A model generated the notes under the pieces. That model worked only from the letters and a program-made list of their open reading frames with translations. It made no database searches and was not told where the DNA came from. Positions 1-8,056 of a stretch of 41,688 nt of DNA are shown here, piece after piece (within the stretch, counting starts at the first letter, position 1; every line of letters begins with the position of its first letter). The stretch is taken from contig DJER01000003.1 of the NCBI GenBank assembly GCA_002431905.1, forward strand, positions 1-41,688. The letters are read 5' to 3'. The position numbers were made by a program, and so were the translations under genes. The stretch comes from Christensenella sp. UBA5893. GTDB lineage: Bacteria > Bacillota > Clostridia > Christensenellales > UBA1242.

Positions 1-1140
1 GAAGTTGAAAACTTTGAAAGAGCCATTGAAATTAGAGATATGTTAAAAATGGTAAAAAACCTAAAACAAAGAGTTGTAACAGACCTTCCAAAAGATTTAA
101 AACTTGACGCAATAAGTTATCAAAACAATGGCGTGATTGGTTCAATTTGTGTTTTAACAATAAGACATGGCAAAATTCTTGGTGTTGTTAACCAAAGTGT
201 TATTGATGCTTCCATTGAAGAAAAGGACACAATGCAAGAGTTTTTGATGCAATACTATAAAGTCCATGAAAAGCCAAAAGAAGTTTTAACAAATATTAGA
301 GTTGACAATATTTTGGAAGAAGAAATTGGTGTGAAAATAACTTGTCCACAAAAAGGTGTAAAGTATAGTCTAATAAAAACTGCAAACCTTAATGCACAGG
401 AATATTTGAGCAAAATTGAATATAAAGAAAATATCGAATATGATAAAACTGTTGGGGCATTATCAAAGTTAAAAGAAAAACTTAATTTAACAAAAATTCC
501 AAACAGAATTGAATGTTATGATATTTCTCACATCAGTGGAACAAACCAAGTTGCAAGTATGGTTGTGTTTATTGCGGGCAGACCAGCAAAAAATATGTAT
601 CGAAAATTTAAAATGCGTAATCAAAATGGACCAAACGATTTTGAGTGCTTGATGCAAACCCTAGAGAGAAGAATAAGTGAACTTGATGGCGAAGATGTAA
701 GTTTTACTCAAAAACCAGATTTGCTTGTAATAGACGGTGGAAAAGGTCAATTATCTTCAACATATGAAGTGCTAAAACATAGCAAACTTAATTGTGATAT
801 CGTTTCACTTGCCAAGCAGTTTGAAGAAGTGTATACACCATACTCAAATATACCTGTAATGTTAAAACGTGGAAGCAGTGAACTGAGAATACTTCAAAAT
901 ATTCGTGATGAGGCACACAGATTTGCAATTACATTCCATAGACAATTACGTAGCAAAAATGAAATCAAAAGTCCACTAGACGATATAAAAGGGCTTGGAA
1001 AGGTAAAAAAACAGGCATTACTAAAACAATTTGAAACATTTGATGCAATAAAAAAGGCGAGTGTGGAAGAGTTGAATATGGTAAAGGGCATAGACAAAAA
1101 TCTTGCAATTACTATTTATAACTATTTACAAAAATTTTAA
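1..1140 (+). CDS. uvrC: Excinuclease ABC subunit C, C-terminal part (5' end outside window)
   Basis: UvrC makes both incisions around a lesion held by UvrAB in nucleotide excision repair. The reading frame is open from base 1, so the gene is cut by the window edge; about 379 residues remain of a family that usually has about 600. The first residues (NFERAIEIRDMLK) belong to the UVR domain that contacts UvrB. The RNase H-like 5' nuclease domain follows, with ECYDISH near residue 173 and LLVIDGGKGQL near 245 as its acidic motifs. A tandem helix-hairpin-helix DNA-binding region (DIKGLGKVKKQALL onward) occupies the last 50 residues. The N-terminal GIY-YIG nuclease would lie upstream. A hairpin terminator follows at once. 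The identity is secure. Confidence 0.97.
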   Translation, partial: EVENFERAIEIRDMLKMVKNLKQRVVTDLPKDLKLDAISYQNNGVIGSICVLTIRHGKILGVVNQSVIDASIEEKDTMQEFLMQYYKVHEKPKEVLTNIRVDNILEEEIGVKITCPQKGVKYSLIKTANLNAQEYLSKIEYKENIEYDKTVGALSKLKEKLNLTKIPNRIECYDISHISGTNQVASMVVFIAGRPAKNMYRKFKMRNQNGPNDFECLMQTLERRISELDGEDVSFTQKPDLLVIDGGKGQLSSTYEVLKHSKLNCDIVSLAKQFEEVYTPYSNIPVMLKRGSSELRILQNIRDEAHRFAITFHRQLRSKNEIKSPLDDIKGLGKVKKQALLKQFETFDAIKKASVEELNMVKGIDKNLAITIYNYLQKF

Positions 1141-1142
1141 AG

Positions 1143-1168
1143 TGCATAGTTTTCTATGCATTTTTTGT
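1143..1168 (+). terminator. Rho-independent terminator after uvrC
   Basis: A perfect 7-bp stem (TGCATAG / CTATGCA) with a TTTT loop is followed by six T. It starts two bases after the uvrC stop codon. Confidence 0.85.
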
Positions 1169-1211
1169 ATAACAAGAACTTTTTTGCACACAATACCAAA
1201 AAGGAAAAATT

Positions 1212-2183
1212 ATGAAGATATTTATCGCAGTTTTACTTCTTTTGGTCGCTTTATTTTTAGTGATAAAAGGTGGCGATATATTTGTTGACAGCAGTCAAGA
1301 CATTGCCAAAAGACTAAAAATACCAAGTCTTGTTTTTGGGGCAACGATTGCAAGCATTGCAACAACTTTGCCAGAACTTCTTATTGCAATATTTTCTAGT
1401 ATTGATGGAACAACTGATTTGGCTGTTGGAAATGCCGTTGGATCGCTTCTTTGCAACTATGGTCTAATTTTGGGAATTTGCTTTGCCTATAAGGGTTGTG
1501 ACCTGTCAAAAGGCGGGATGCTTAAATATTACCTAAGTTTGGTTGTTGCGTTTGTGATATTTGGTTTTGGCTTGTTTTTTGAAATAACAAACGTAATGGC
1601 ATATATCTTGCTTGGATTAACAGTTTTGTATTTTGTTGTAAACTATATTGATGCAGTGACAACCGACAAAAAATCGTCAAAGAAAAATCCTCAAGAGAAA
1701 AAACAAAAACCACTTTGGCTTACTATAATACTGTTTGTGCTGGGTGCTGGTGCAATTGGTGGTGGTGCATATCTACTTGTTGATAAGGTTGAATATCTGG
1801 CAAAGGTTATTGGAATAAGTGAAGAATTTGTTGGACTTACCATTGTTGCAGTTGGAACAAGTTTGCCCGAACTTGTTATTGTGCTTAATGCAATAAAAGG
1901 CGATTCTCCATATCTTGCAATTGGTAATGTTATTGGCTCAAGCATACTAAATGTAACTTTAATCTTGGGTGTTTCAAAACTTGTTGCATTTAAATCGAAG
2001 ATGATAATAACAAAAGAAACTGCATATATTTCGCTTGCTCTTTCTCTTTTGTTAAGTATATTATTATTACTACCAATACTTATTACAAAGAAAACATATA
2101 GATGGCAGGGGTTTGTATTCTTGGGTTTGTATTTCTTGTATATTGTTTATTTGGTGCTTAATGTTATATTCAAATTCATATAA
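1212..2183 (+). CDS. CaCA-family Na+/Ca2+ (cation) exchanger, YrbG-like
   Basis: A 323-residue integral membrane protein with about ten hydrophobic segments and the two alpha-repeats of the CaCA superfamily. The first repeat (residues about 41-80) contains ATTLPELL and GNAVGSL. The second (about 200-250) contains GTSLPEL and GNVIGSS. The acidic residues in the two PEL motifs are the ion ligands in the family. A charged loop (DKKSSKKNPQEKKQKP, about residues 152-170) separates the halves and is probably cytoplasmic. AAAAGGAAAA lies just before the ATG. In this family the protein usually exports Ca2+ or another cation in exchange for Na+ or H+; which ion is used here cannot be told. It stands alone between the uvrC terminator and the DnaA-box region. 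Confidence 0.9.
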   Translation: MKIFIAVLLLLVALFLVIKGGDIFVDSSQDIAKRLKIPSLVFGATIASIATTLPELLIAIFSSIDGTTDLAVGNAVGSLLCNYGLILGICFAYKGCDLSKGGMLKYYLSLVVAFVIFGFGLFFEITNVMAYILLGLTVLYFVVNYIDAVTTDKKSSKKNPQEKKQKPLWLTIILFVLGAGAIGGGAYLLVDKVEYLAKVIGISEEFVGLTIVAVGTSLPELVIVLNAIKGDSPYLAIGNVIGSSILNVTLILGVSKLVAFKSKMIITKETAYISLALSLLLSILLLLPILITKKTYRWQGFVFLGLYFLYIVYLVLNVIFKFI

Positions 2184-2216
2184 AGGCAATTCGTCAATTT
2201 GTATTCAAAAATGACA

Positions 2217-2554
2217 TTATCCACACTTATACACATGTATATAAACAAGTTATACACAATACAATAAATTGGCACATCAATGAAATTAAGAAAATAATGT
2301 TATACTGTTATAACTGTATGTGGAAATGTGGATAACTTTTAGATTTTTGTCCACATTTTGCATACAATTTATAAAAATTCATAAATAATTATCAAAATGA
2401 ATAAATATTCAAATGTGGAAATGTGGATAACTTTTCCACATTTCTGTATTTTAGTGGATAAAATGGCATTAGTTAATTGACAAAACCTTGTGGATAAATA
2501 TATAATTAGTGCAAAAGAAAAGATTATTTATGCATATTGTACAAATGTGGATAA
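2217..2554. promoter_or_regulatory. DnaA-box cluster in the 391-bp gap before metG
   Basis: Five perfect DnaA boxes are present: TTATCCACA at 2217-2225 (+), and its complement TGTGGATAA at 2327-2335, 2422-2430, 2489-2497 and 2546-2554. Two variants TTATACACA lie at 2227-2235 and 2250-2258. One-mismatch boxes lie at 2347-2355, 2432-2440 and 2453-2461. A 17-base unit, AAATGTGGATAACTTTT, occurs three times (2324-2340, 2419-2435, 2543-2559), and the first two copies share 23 identical bases. A nearly pure A/T stretch at about 2356-2412 could be an unwinding element. No coding frame is visible in the gap. What the boxes do (origin, DnaA titration, or regulation of metG) is inference. Confidence 0.85.
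2477..2506 (+). promoter_or_regulatory. Sigma-A promoter of metG with a DnaA box in its spacer
   Basis: TTGACA (2477-2482), an 18-bp spacer and TATAAT (2501-2506) form a near-perfect promoter. A perfect DnaA box (2489-2497) lies wholly inside the spacer and another (2546-2554) lies in the leader just before the ribosome binding site, so DnaA bound here should block transcription. Confidence 0.75.
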
Positions 2555-2574
2555 CTTTTTAAAAGGACGGATAA

Positions 2575-4293
2575 ATGAAAAAGAAAGTTTTGATAACTGC
2601 GGCACTACCATACATTAACAATGTGCCACACCTTGGACATATTGTTGGTTGCCACTTGCCAGCAGACATATTTTTCAAGTTTAACAAAAGTATAGGAAAT
2701 GATGCTGTTTTTGTTGGAGGAAGTGATGACCATGGTACAGCAACACTTATTTGTGCCAAAGAGAATAACTTGACACCAGATGAACTTGTTAAAAAGTTCG
2801 ATAATATTCATAGAGCTATTTACAAAAAACTCAATATTGATTATTCATTAAACAGTGGAACAAACACAAAAGTGCATAATGAAGTAACACAAGCATTTTT
2901 CAAAAAGTTGGATGAAAATGGTTACATTAGTGAAAAAGAAGATGAAATGCTTTATTGTGAGCATGACCATATTGCCCTTGCAGACAGATTTGTTATTGGA
3001 AAATGTCCAAAATGTGGATATGAAGGTGCATATGGCGACCAATGTGACAAGTGTGGTGAAACATATGAAACAAGTGAGCTTATTGACCCAAAATGTAAGT
3101 TTTGCGGAAACAGTGCAGTAAGAAAGTCAACAAAACATTTGTATTTGAGATTGGATAAATTGGCACCAAAACTTGACGAATGGATAGAAAGCAAAAAAGA
3201 TATTTGGCGTCCAACTGTTTACAAAGAAGCAAAAAGATGGATAAATGCTGGACTTGAACCAAGAGCAATAACAAGAGATATCCCTTGGGGAATAAAAGTT
3301 CCAAAAGAAGGCTTTGAAGACAAGGTATTTTATGTTTGGTTTGATGCACCAATTGGATATATTTCAATCACAAAAGAACTTGGTGGGGATGAGTTAGTTA
3401 AAAAGTATTGGCAAAGTGATGATGCTGAAATTTATAACTTTATTGGAAAAGATAACATTCCTTTCCATTCAGTATTTTTCCCAGCAATGTTACTTGGCGA
3501 AGGTGAATATAACTTGGCACACAATGTTGTTGGTTTTTGCTTTATGAATTACGAAGGTCAAAAGTTCTCAAAGAGCAAAAACATTGGTGTATTTTGTGAC
3601 GGATTGCTTACAAGTGATATAGATATAGACACACTAAGAGCATATCTTGTAACTGTGTTCCCAGAAAACAAAGATAGTGACTTTAAGTGGGAAGATTACA
3701 AACTTACAACGAACAGTGAACTTGTTGGAAAATTTGGTAATTTCTTCAACAGAACTCTAAATATGATTTGGAAGAATTTTGAAGGAAACCTTGATTTTGA
3801 ATTGGATGACGCTGTTGAACTTAACGAGTTTGACAACGAAATGATTGATGCAATCAAAACATACCCAGACAAAATCAAAGATTTGTTTGAACATACTGAA
3901 TTTAGGGAAGCATTCAAACAAATAATGAACTTTGCTGGTGTTGGAAATACTTATCTTGAAAAGTCAGCACCATGGACACTAATTAAAAATGGCGAAATTG
4001 ACAAAGCAAAAAAAGTTTTGTATCTATGCTTAAATATGGCAAAGTCTTTGTGTATTGTTGCAAGTCCAATTATGTGCAATCGTACAAAAGAAATTTGGAC
4101 AGAGCAACTTAATTTTGCCGGCAGTCCAAGTGAAGATGGTTATTGGGATAATGCAAAACTTATTGATGTTAAAAAAGACCATAAGACAAATGCACCAAAG
4201 CCACTTTATGCAAGGATTGATGACGATAAACTAAATGAATACAAAGAACATTTTTCAAAACCGTTTGATATGAGTGAACTAAAAAATTGGTAA
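2575..4293 (+). CDS. metG: Methionyl-tRNA synthetase
   Basis: Charges tRNA-Met with methionine. The 572-residue class I synthetase has its HIGH motif as HLGH at residues 19-22 and KMSKS as KFSKS at about 330-334. The zinc-knuckle insertion in the connective peptide has three CxxC pairs (C144/147, C157/160, C174/177), as in the metal-binding MetG1 type. The anticodon-binding helical domain follows. The protein ends at residue 572, so the EMAPII-like tRNA-binding domain found at the C-terminus of many bacterial MetG proteins is absent. AAAAGGA lies 8-10 bases before the ATG. It heads a tight gene series with mrnC four bases downstream and is probably driven by the DnaA-box-containing promoter. 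Confidence 0.97.
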   Translation: MKKKVLITAALPYINNVPHLGHIVGCHLPADIFFKFNKSIGNDAVFVGGSDDHGTATLICAKENNLTPDELVKKFDNIHRAIYKKLNIDYSLNSGTNTKVHNEVTQAFFKKLDENGYISEKEDEMLYCEHDHIALADRFVIGKCPKCGYEGAYGDQCDKCGETYETSELIDPKCKFCGNSAVRKSTKHLYLRLDKLAPKLDEWIESKKDIWRPTVYKEAKRWINAGLEPRAITRDIPWGIKVPKEGFEDKVFYVWFDAPIGYISITKELGGDELVKKYWQSDDAEIYNFIGKDNIPFHSVFFPAMLLGEGEYNLAHNVVGFCFMNYEGQKFSKSKNIGVFCDGLLTSDIDIDTLRAYLVTVFPENKDSDFKWEDYKLTTNSELVGKFGNFFNRTLNMIWKNFEGNLDFELDDAVELNEFDNEMIDAIKTYPDKIKDLFEHTEFREAFKQIMNFAGVGNTYLEKSAPWTLIKNGEIDKAKKVLYLCLNMAKSLCIVASPIMCNRTKEIWTEQLNFAGSPSEDGYWDNAKLIDVKKDHKTNAPKPLYARIDDDKLNEYKEHFSKPFDMSELKNW

Positions 4294-4297
4294 AATT

Positions 4298-4699
4298 ATG
4301 AAAATTGAAACAGAAAAATTAACGCAAAATCAAATAAAGACGTTATCTCCACTTGTGCTTGCATTTATTGGAGATGGTGTTCACACAATCTTTGTAAGAG
4401 ATTTTGTTGTTAAAAGTAAACTTGAAAAATTGAATGACTATAACAAAGACTGCTCGCACTTTTGTAAGGCAAAAACTCAAAGTTTGGTTCTTGACAAAAT
4501 TGAAGATAGTTTGAGTGAAGAAGAAAAAGATATTGTAAGACGAACAAGAAATGCAAAAACAAACAATATCGCAAAAAATAGTAATTTGACTGAATATAAA
4601 AAAGCAACGTGTTTTGAAGCACTTGTTGGTTATCTATATTTGAGTGGACAAAACGAAAGAATGAATGAAATTCTAAACATTTCTGTTCATATTGGGTAA
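4298..4699 (+). CDS. mrnC: Mini-ribonuclease 3 (23S rRNA maturation)
   Basis: A 133-residue protein consisting only of an RNase III catalytic domain without the double-stranded RNA-binding domain, as in Bacillus MrnC, which trims the ends of 23S rRNA precursor. LVLAFIGDGVHTIFVRD matches the family signature, with the catalytic Asp at residue 26; the second acidic residue is probably E107 in CFEALVGYLYL. The usual GDAVYE motif reads GDGVHT here. There is no clear ribosome binding site and the ATG lies four bases after the metG stop, so translation is probably coupled to metG. In Bacillus mrnC follows cysS; here metG takes that place. Confidence 0.92.
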   Translation: MKIETEKLTQNQIKTLSPLVLAFIGDGVHTIFVRDFVVKSKLEKLNDYNKDCSHFCKAKTQSLVLDKIEDSLSEEEKDIVRRTRNAKTNNIAKNSNLTEYKKATCFEALVGYLYLSGQNERMNEILNISVHIG

Positions 4700-4702
4700 A
4701 GC

Positions 4703-4840
4703 GAATGAGATTTCTCGTGAGCAGGTTCAAAGATGCCACACTCGAAATGACTTTTTAATAAATTTATGTTATTTCAACCCATAAGATTAGTCATTTTGAC
4801 TGTTGACCCCCAGTGACTTGCTTTGTAGAAATTTCAACCA
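4703..4840. repeat. Degenerate palindromic intergenic repeat between mrnC and rlmB
   Basis: The 182-bp gap interrupts an otherwise tight gene series. It contains GAGATTTCTCG (about 4707-4717) and CTCGAAATGAC (4741-4751), whose TCGAAATGAC pairs with GTCATTTTGA (4790-4799). ATTTCAACC occurs twice (4771 and 4831). The GAGATTTCTCG...CTCGAAATGAC pattern resembles dispersed palindromic repeats that I recall from Clostridia-like genomes. TTGACC (4803-4808), 17 bp and TAGAAA (4826-4831) could give rlmB its own promoter. Confidence 0.45.
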
Positions 4841-4881
4841 TAAAAAAATAAAATAAAACAAAATGAAAAGGAAATAAAAAA

Positions 4882-5604
4882 ATGATAGTAGAAGGTAAAA
4901 ATCCGGTAAAAGAGTTATTGGAAAGTGGAGCAACAATAAACAGACTTTTTGTTCAAAATGCAAAACTTTATGACAAAGTATCAAATCAAATAATAAGTAT
5001 GGCAAAACAAAACAAAGTGAGAATTGATTTTGTTTCAAAGGACTTTTTGGACAAAAAAAGCACAACAAAACATCATCAAGGCTTTATTTGTGACACTGTT
5101 GATTTTGCATACTGCGATGTTGACGATATACTAAAACATGCCGAAGAAAAAAACGAAGCACCTTTTATTGTTATTTTGGATGGAATAGAGGACCCACATA
5201 ATTTTGGTGCGATTATTCGTACTTGTGAATGTGCCGGTGTTCATGGAATAATTATTCCAAAAAGAAGAGCTTGCCCAGTAAATGAAACTGTTATAAAAAC
5301 AAGTGCAGGGGCAACTGCAAATATGAAGATTGCAAGTGTTATAAATCTAAATAACACAATTGCCGACCTAAAAGAAAAAGGTGTTTGGATTTATGGTCTT
5401 GAACTTGGTGGAAAGGATATCAACAAAACAAACCTAACTGGAGCAATTGCATTGGTTGTCGGAAGTGAAGGTTTTGGAATAAGTCATCTTGTAAAAGAAA
5501 ATTGTGATGAAGTTGTTTCTCTTGCTCAAAGGGGACAAATTAACAGTTTGAATGCAAGTGTTGCTTGCGGAATTGCAGTTTATAAAATATTGGAACAAAG
5601 ATAA
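4882..5604 (+). CDS. rlmB: 23S rRNA (guanosine-2251-2'-O)-methyltransferase (SpoU/TrmH family)
   Basis: Transfers a methyl group from S-adenosylmethionine to the ribose of G2251 (E. coli numbering) in the peptidyl-transferase P-loop. The 240 residues divide into an L30e-like RNA-binding domain (about 1-75, beginning IVEGKNPVKELL) and a SPOUT knotted domain. The SPOUT motifs are DGIEDPHNFGAIIRT (about 100-114), VVGSEGFGIS (about 192-201) and SLNASVACGIAVY (about 222-234). AAAAGGAAAT precedes the ATG. The last base of the stop codon is the first base of the sigH ATG (TAATG), so the two genes are translationally coupled. The mrnC-rlmB-sigH order matches Bacillus, without yacP. Confidence 0.95.
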   Translation: MIVEGKNPVKELLESGATINRLFVQNAKLYDKVSNQIISMAKQNKVRIDFVSKDFLDKKSTTKHHQGFICDTVDFAYCDVDDILKHAEEKNEAPFIVILDGIEDPHNFGAIIRTCECAGVHGIIIPKRRACPVNETVIKTSAGATANMKIASVINLNNTIADLKEKGVWIYGLELGGKDINKTNLTGAIALVVGSEGFGISHLVKENCDEVVSLAQRGQINSLNASVACGIAVYKILEQR

Positions 5605-6194
5605 TGGAAAAATTGAGTGATGAACAATTGGTAAAACTAGCAAATAGTGGTGATGATTCATCGCTCGATTTTTTATTGAAAAAATACAAGCGAATGGCAA
5701 ATAAAATTGCAAGAAGTTACTTTTTGGTTGGGGCAGATTATGACGACTTGTTGCAAGAAGCAATGATAGGTTTATATAAAGCGATAAAAAGTTACAAAGA
5801 AACTGAAAAAGCAACATTCAAAACTTTTGCCTATTTGTGTATAACAAGAAATGTTCAGTCTGCAGTAAAAAGTGCTCATAGCAAAAAGAACTCAATATTA
5901 ACCGACGCCATATCTCTTTCAAGTGTGTCAAAAAATGAAGATAATGATGAGATAGATTTAATAATTCCGTCAACTGTTCTTTCGCCAGAAAAAGAATTGA
6001 TAGAAAATGAAAATTATAAAGAAGTGAAAGAAATAATACAAAAAACGCTTTCAAAGTTTGAGCAAAAAGTATTAAAGTTATATTTGCAAGGCGAAAGTTA
6101 TGAGCAAATTTCAAAGACACTTGATATAAAGTACAAAAGCGTGGACAATGCTTTGGCAAGAATAAGGAGCAAATTATCTTTCTTAAAAAAGTAA
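5604..6194 (+). CDS. sigH: RNA polymerase sigma-H factor
   Basis: A 196-residue sigma-70-family protein close to Bacillus SigH, the sigma factor for the transition to stationary phase, early sporulation and competence. Region 2 (about residues 25-70) contains KIARSYFLVGADYDDLLQE and MIGLYKAIKSY, which match SigH closely. Region 4 (about 145-190) contains KVLKLYLQGESYEQIS and a KSVDNALARIRSKL helix. Its position after mrnC-rlmB supports the name. The ATG overlaps the rlmB stop by one base. The PPTase gene starts one base after its stop. Whether this organism sporulates cannot be judged from the window. Confidence 0.92.
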   Translation: MEKLSDEQLVKLANSGDDSSLDFLLKKYKRMANKIARSYFLVGADYDDLLQEAMIGLYKAIKSYKETEKATFKTFAYLCITRNVQSAVKSAHSKKNSILTDAISLSSVSKNEDNDEIDLIIPSTVLSPEKELIENENYKEVKEIIQKTLSKFEQKVLKLYLQGESYEQISKTLDIKYKSVDNALARIRSKLSFLKK

Positions 6195-6195
6195 A

Positions 6196-6768
6196 ATGGA
6201 TAAAATAATTTATTTTGATGAATTTAATGAAATAACAGAAAAAGAATATAAGGAGTTATATTCTTTTTTACCAAAATCAAGAAAAGAACAAATTGACAAA
6301 ATAAATGATAAAAAAACAATAAAAATTAAAATAATTGAATACCATTTAATAAAGAGATATTTAAAATTAAAATCAAATATAGATTTTTGTTATTCAAAAA
6401 GCGGAAAGCCATATATCGAAAATGCAAAACATTTTTCAATTTCTCACACAAAAAATGCACTTGTTATTGTGATATCAAACGATAATGTTGGCATAGATAT
6501 GGAAAAAATAAAAGGGCATAAGGCGGGGCTAATAAAAAAAGTTTGCAATGAAAAAGAAATTCAAGAAATAAAAAACAGCAAGAACAAACAAAAGAAGTTT
6601 TTGGAAATCTGGACAAAAAAAGAAAGTGCCGTAAAACTTTTGGATAAGTCTGTATTTTTTGACACAAAAGACATTTTGACAAATTTAAAAGATGTAAAAT
6701 TTAAAACATTTTTAAGAAATAATCATATAATAACAATTGCAAAAACAAATAAAAATTTTATAAAATGA
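6196..6768 (+). CDS. 4'-phosphopantetheinyl transferase, Sfp type
   Basis: Transfers 4'-phosphopantetheine from coenzyme A to a serine of a carrier protein, converting it to the holo form. The protein has 190 residues, shorter than Sfp itself (about 220-230). The conserved motifs are present: FSISHTKN near residue 81, GIDMEK near 99 (Mg2+-binding Asp at about 101) and WTKKESAVK near 139. No polyketide or non-ribosomal peptide synthase lies nearby, so the most likely target is the fatty-acid acyl carrier protein. The gene begins one base after the sigH stop without its own ribosome binding site, so it is probably coupled to sigH. Confidence 0.88.
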   Translation: MDKIIYFDEFNEITEKEYKELYSFLPKSRKEQIDKINDKKTIKIKIIEYHLIKRYLKLKSNIDFCYSKSGKPYIENAKHFSISHTKNALVIVISNDNVGIDMEKIKGHKAGLIKKVCNEKEIQEIKNSKNKQKKFLEIWTKKESAVKLLDKSVFFDTKDILTNLKDVKFKTFLRNNHIITIAKTNKNFIK

Positions 6769-6780
6769 CAAAATTATATT

Positions 6781-6808
6781 TTGAAAAACAAAAGATGTGT
6801 GGTATAGT
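6781..6808 (+). promoter_or_regulatory. Promoter of the 6833 lipoprotein gene
   Basis: TTGAAA (6781-6786), a 16-bp spacer and TATAGT (6803-6808). A GGGGG ribosome binding site follows, just before the ATG. Confidence 0.6.
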
Positions 6809-6832
6809 AATTTTTGAAAAAAGGGGGAAAAA

Positions 6833-7912
6833 ATGAAAAAATTGTCAAAATTTATCGCATCAATGTTTATGATTGCACTTGTTGTTATATCAGGGGTAAT
6901 GTTTGCTGGTTGTGGCGAAAAAGATTTTGATAAAGACAAAATCAAAATCGGTCAAACAACATTTACATATGACGGAAGTTTTCATGTCTTTGAAGTTACA
7001 TATGAAGATGAAAAAGATGTTCAAGTAACATATTCTCTTGATGGAGAAACTTTTGTTCAAAAGAAAGATGTTGAATTAAAAGATGTTGGAAAATACACAG
7101 TATATTTCAAATTGTCACAAAATGGTTACAAAGATTACAAGGATAGCAAAGAAGTTGTAATAAAAGGCTTTACTATTACAAATGGCAGTGCAGTTACAAA
7201 TTATGCAACGTTTTTGGAAGCACTAAATGGTGTTGAAGAAAATGGAACATTAAAGATGTATGATGATGTAATATTGTCACAACCAATAGTAGCAAGTAAA
7301 ACATTTACACTTGATGGTCAAGGAAAGCATGGAATAATTGCCAGCGAAACATTCACTGAAGGAAATGTTTTGGAAGTTGAAAAATCAAATATAACTGTAA
7401 CACTTAAAGATGTTGAAATTGATGCAAACCAAAAAGCGAGAGTTGCATATGTTGGTGCAGGAAAACTTGTTATTGATGGTGCAGTTCTAAAAAATGGATA
7501 CAGAGAGGACACATGGGCATATGGTGTATATGTTACAAGGAGTGCATCTTTTGAAATGATTAAAGGTTCAATAATTGGACATCAAAAAAGTGAAGATGCT
7601 GATTATACAACAAAATATAGTGCTGACCTATGGATTGGTGCAAATGCCACAGGGATAATAAGTGGTGGAGAACTTGGAAATATGTTTATCAATGCAAACA
7701 GTTATTCAAAAACAAATCCAGGGAAATTTACTGTAAAAGGCGGAAAACTCTATAATGTATATGTCGAGTATGGGGATGGATATGGTGCAAAATTAGAATT
7801 CCAAGGTGGGCAAATTGAAAAATTAAGAGTTTCAACAACAGAAAGCAATGGTAGTTTTGTAGAAAAAACAGCAACCACAGGAACAACCTATGTTGGTGGA
7901 GTTACAGAATAA
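6833..7912 (+). CDS. Secreted lipoprotein with Ig/MBG-like and beta-helix-like regions
   Basis: A 359-residue protein of unknown function. Residues 1-26 form a lipoprotein signal peptide, and the lipobox MFAGC puts the lipidated cysteine at 27, so it should be anchored on the outer face of the membrane. Residues about 35-115 (YDGSFHVFEVTYE, DVGKYTVYFKLSQNGY) look like an MBG/YDG-type Ig-like domain of surface proteins. Residues about 120-345 are short repeating beta-strands with frequent N-G and G-G turns (LVIDGAVLKNGY, GIISGGELGNMFIN, FTVKGGKLYNVYVE), as in right-handed parallel beta-helix proteins. It stands alone between its own promoter and terminator. A surface adhesin or carbohydrate-binding role is possible but unproven. 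Confidence 0.75.
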   Translation: MKKLSKFIASMFMIALVVISGVMFAGCGEKDFDKDKIKIGQTTFTYDGSFHVFEVTYEDEKDVQVTYSLDGETFVQKKDVELKDVGKYTVYFKLSQNGYKDYKDSKEVVIKGFTITNGSAVTNYATFLEALNGVEENGTLKMYDDVILSQPIVASKTFTLDGQGKHGIIASETFTEGNVLEVEKSNITVTLKDVEIDANQKARVAYVGAGKLVIDGAVLKNGYREDTWAYGVYVTRSASFEMIKGSIIGHQKSEDADYTTKYSADLWIGANATGIISGGELGNMFINANSYSKTNPGKFTVKGGKLYNVYVEYGDGYGAKLEFQGGQIEKLRVSTTESNGSFVEKTATTGTTYVGGVTE

Positions 7913-7929
7913 ACAAATAATAAAATCAA

Positions 7930-7962
7930 AAATCTTGTCTAAAATTAGACAAGATTTTTTAT
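7930..7962 (+). terminator. Terminator after the 6833 lipoprotein gene
   Basis: AATCTTGTCTAA pairs with TTAGACAAGATT and is followed by a T run. Confidence 0.85.
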
Positions 7963-8000
7963 GTCAAAATGATTATGTGATTATTTGGTATATTTTTAGG

Positions 8001-8033
8001 TTGAAAAATATTCATTTATATGTTAACATATAA
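8001..8033 (+). promoter_or_regulatory. Promoter with an overlapping 18-bp palindrome
   Basis: TTGAAA (8001-8006), 17 bp and an extended -10 of TG-T-TAACAT (8021-8029). The perfect palindrome TTATATGTTAACATATAA (8016-8033) covers the -10 box, the usual place for a repressor operator. It serves the 8057-10671 operon. Confidence 0.5.
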
Positions 8034-8056
8034 AAACCAAGGGATAAAAATAATTT

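Noticed and set aside
2301..2306. Extended -10 (TG-T-TATACT) as the main metG promoter
   Set aside because: No -35 box is at the right distance, and TTGACA-18-TATAAT nearer to the gene is far better.
2217..2554. Calling the DnaA-box cluster the chromosomal origin
   Set aside because: No dnaA, dnaN or rpmH is adjacent and gene direction does not change here; strand skew was not computed, so I left it as a cluster.
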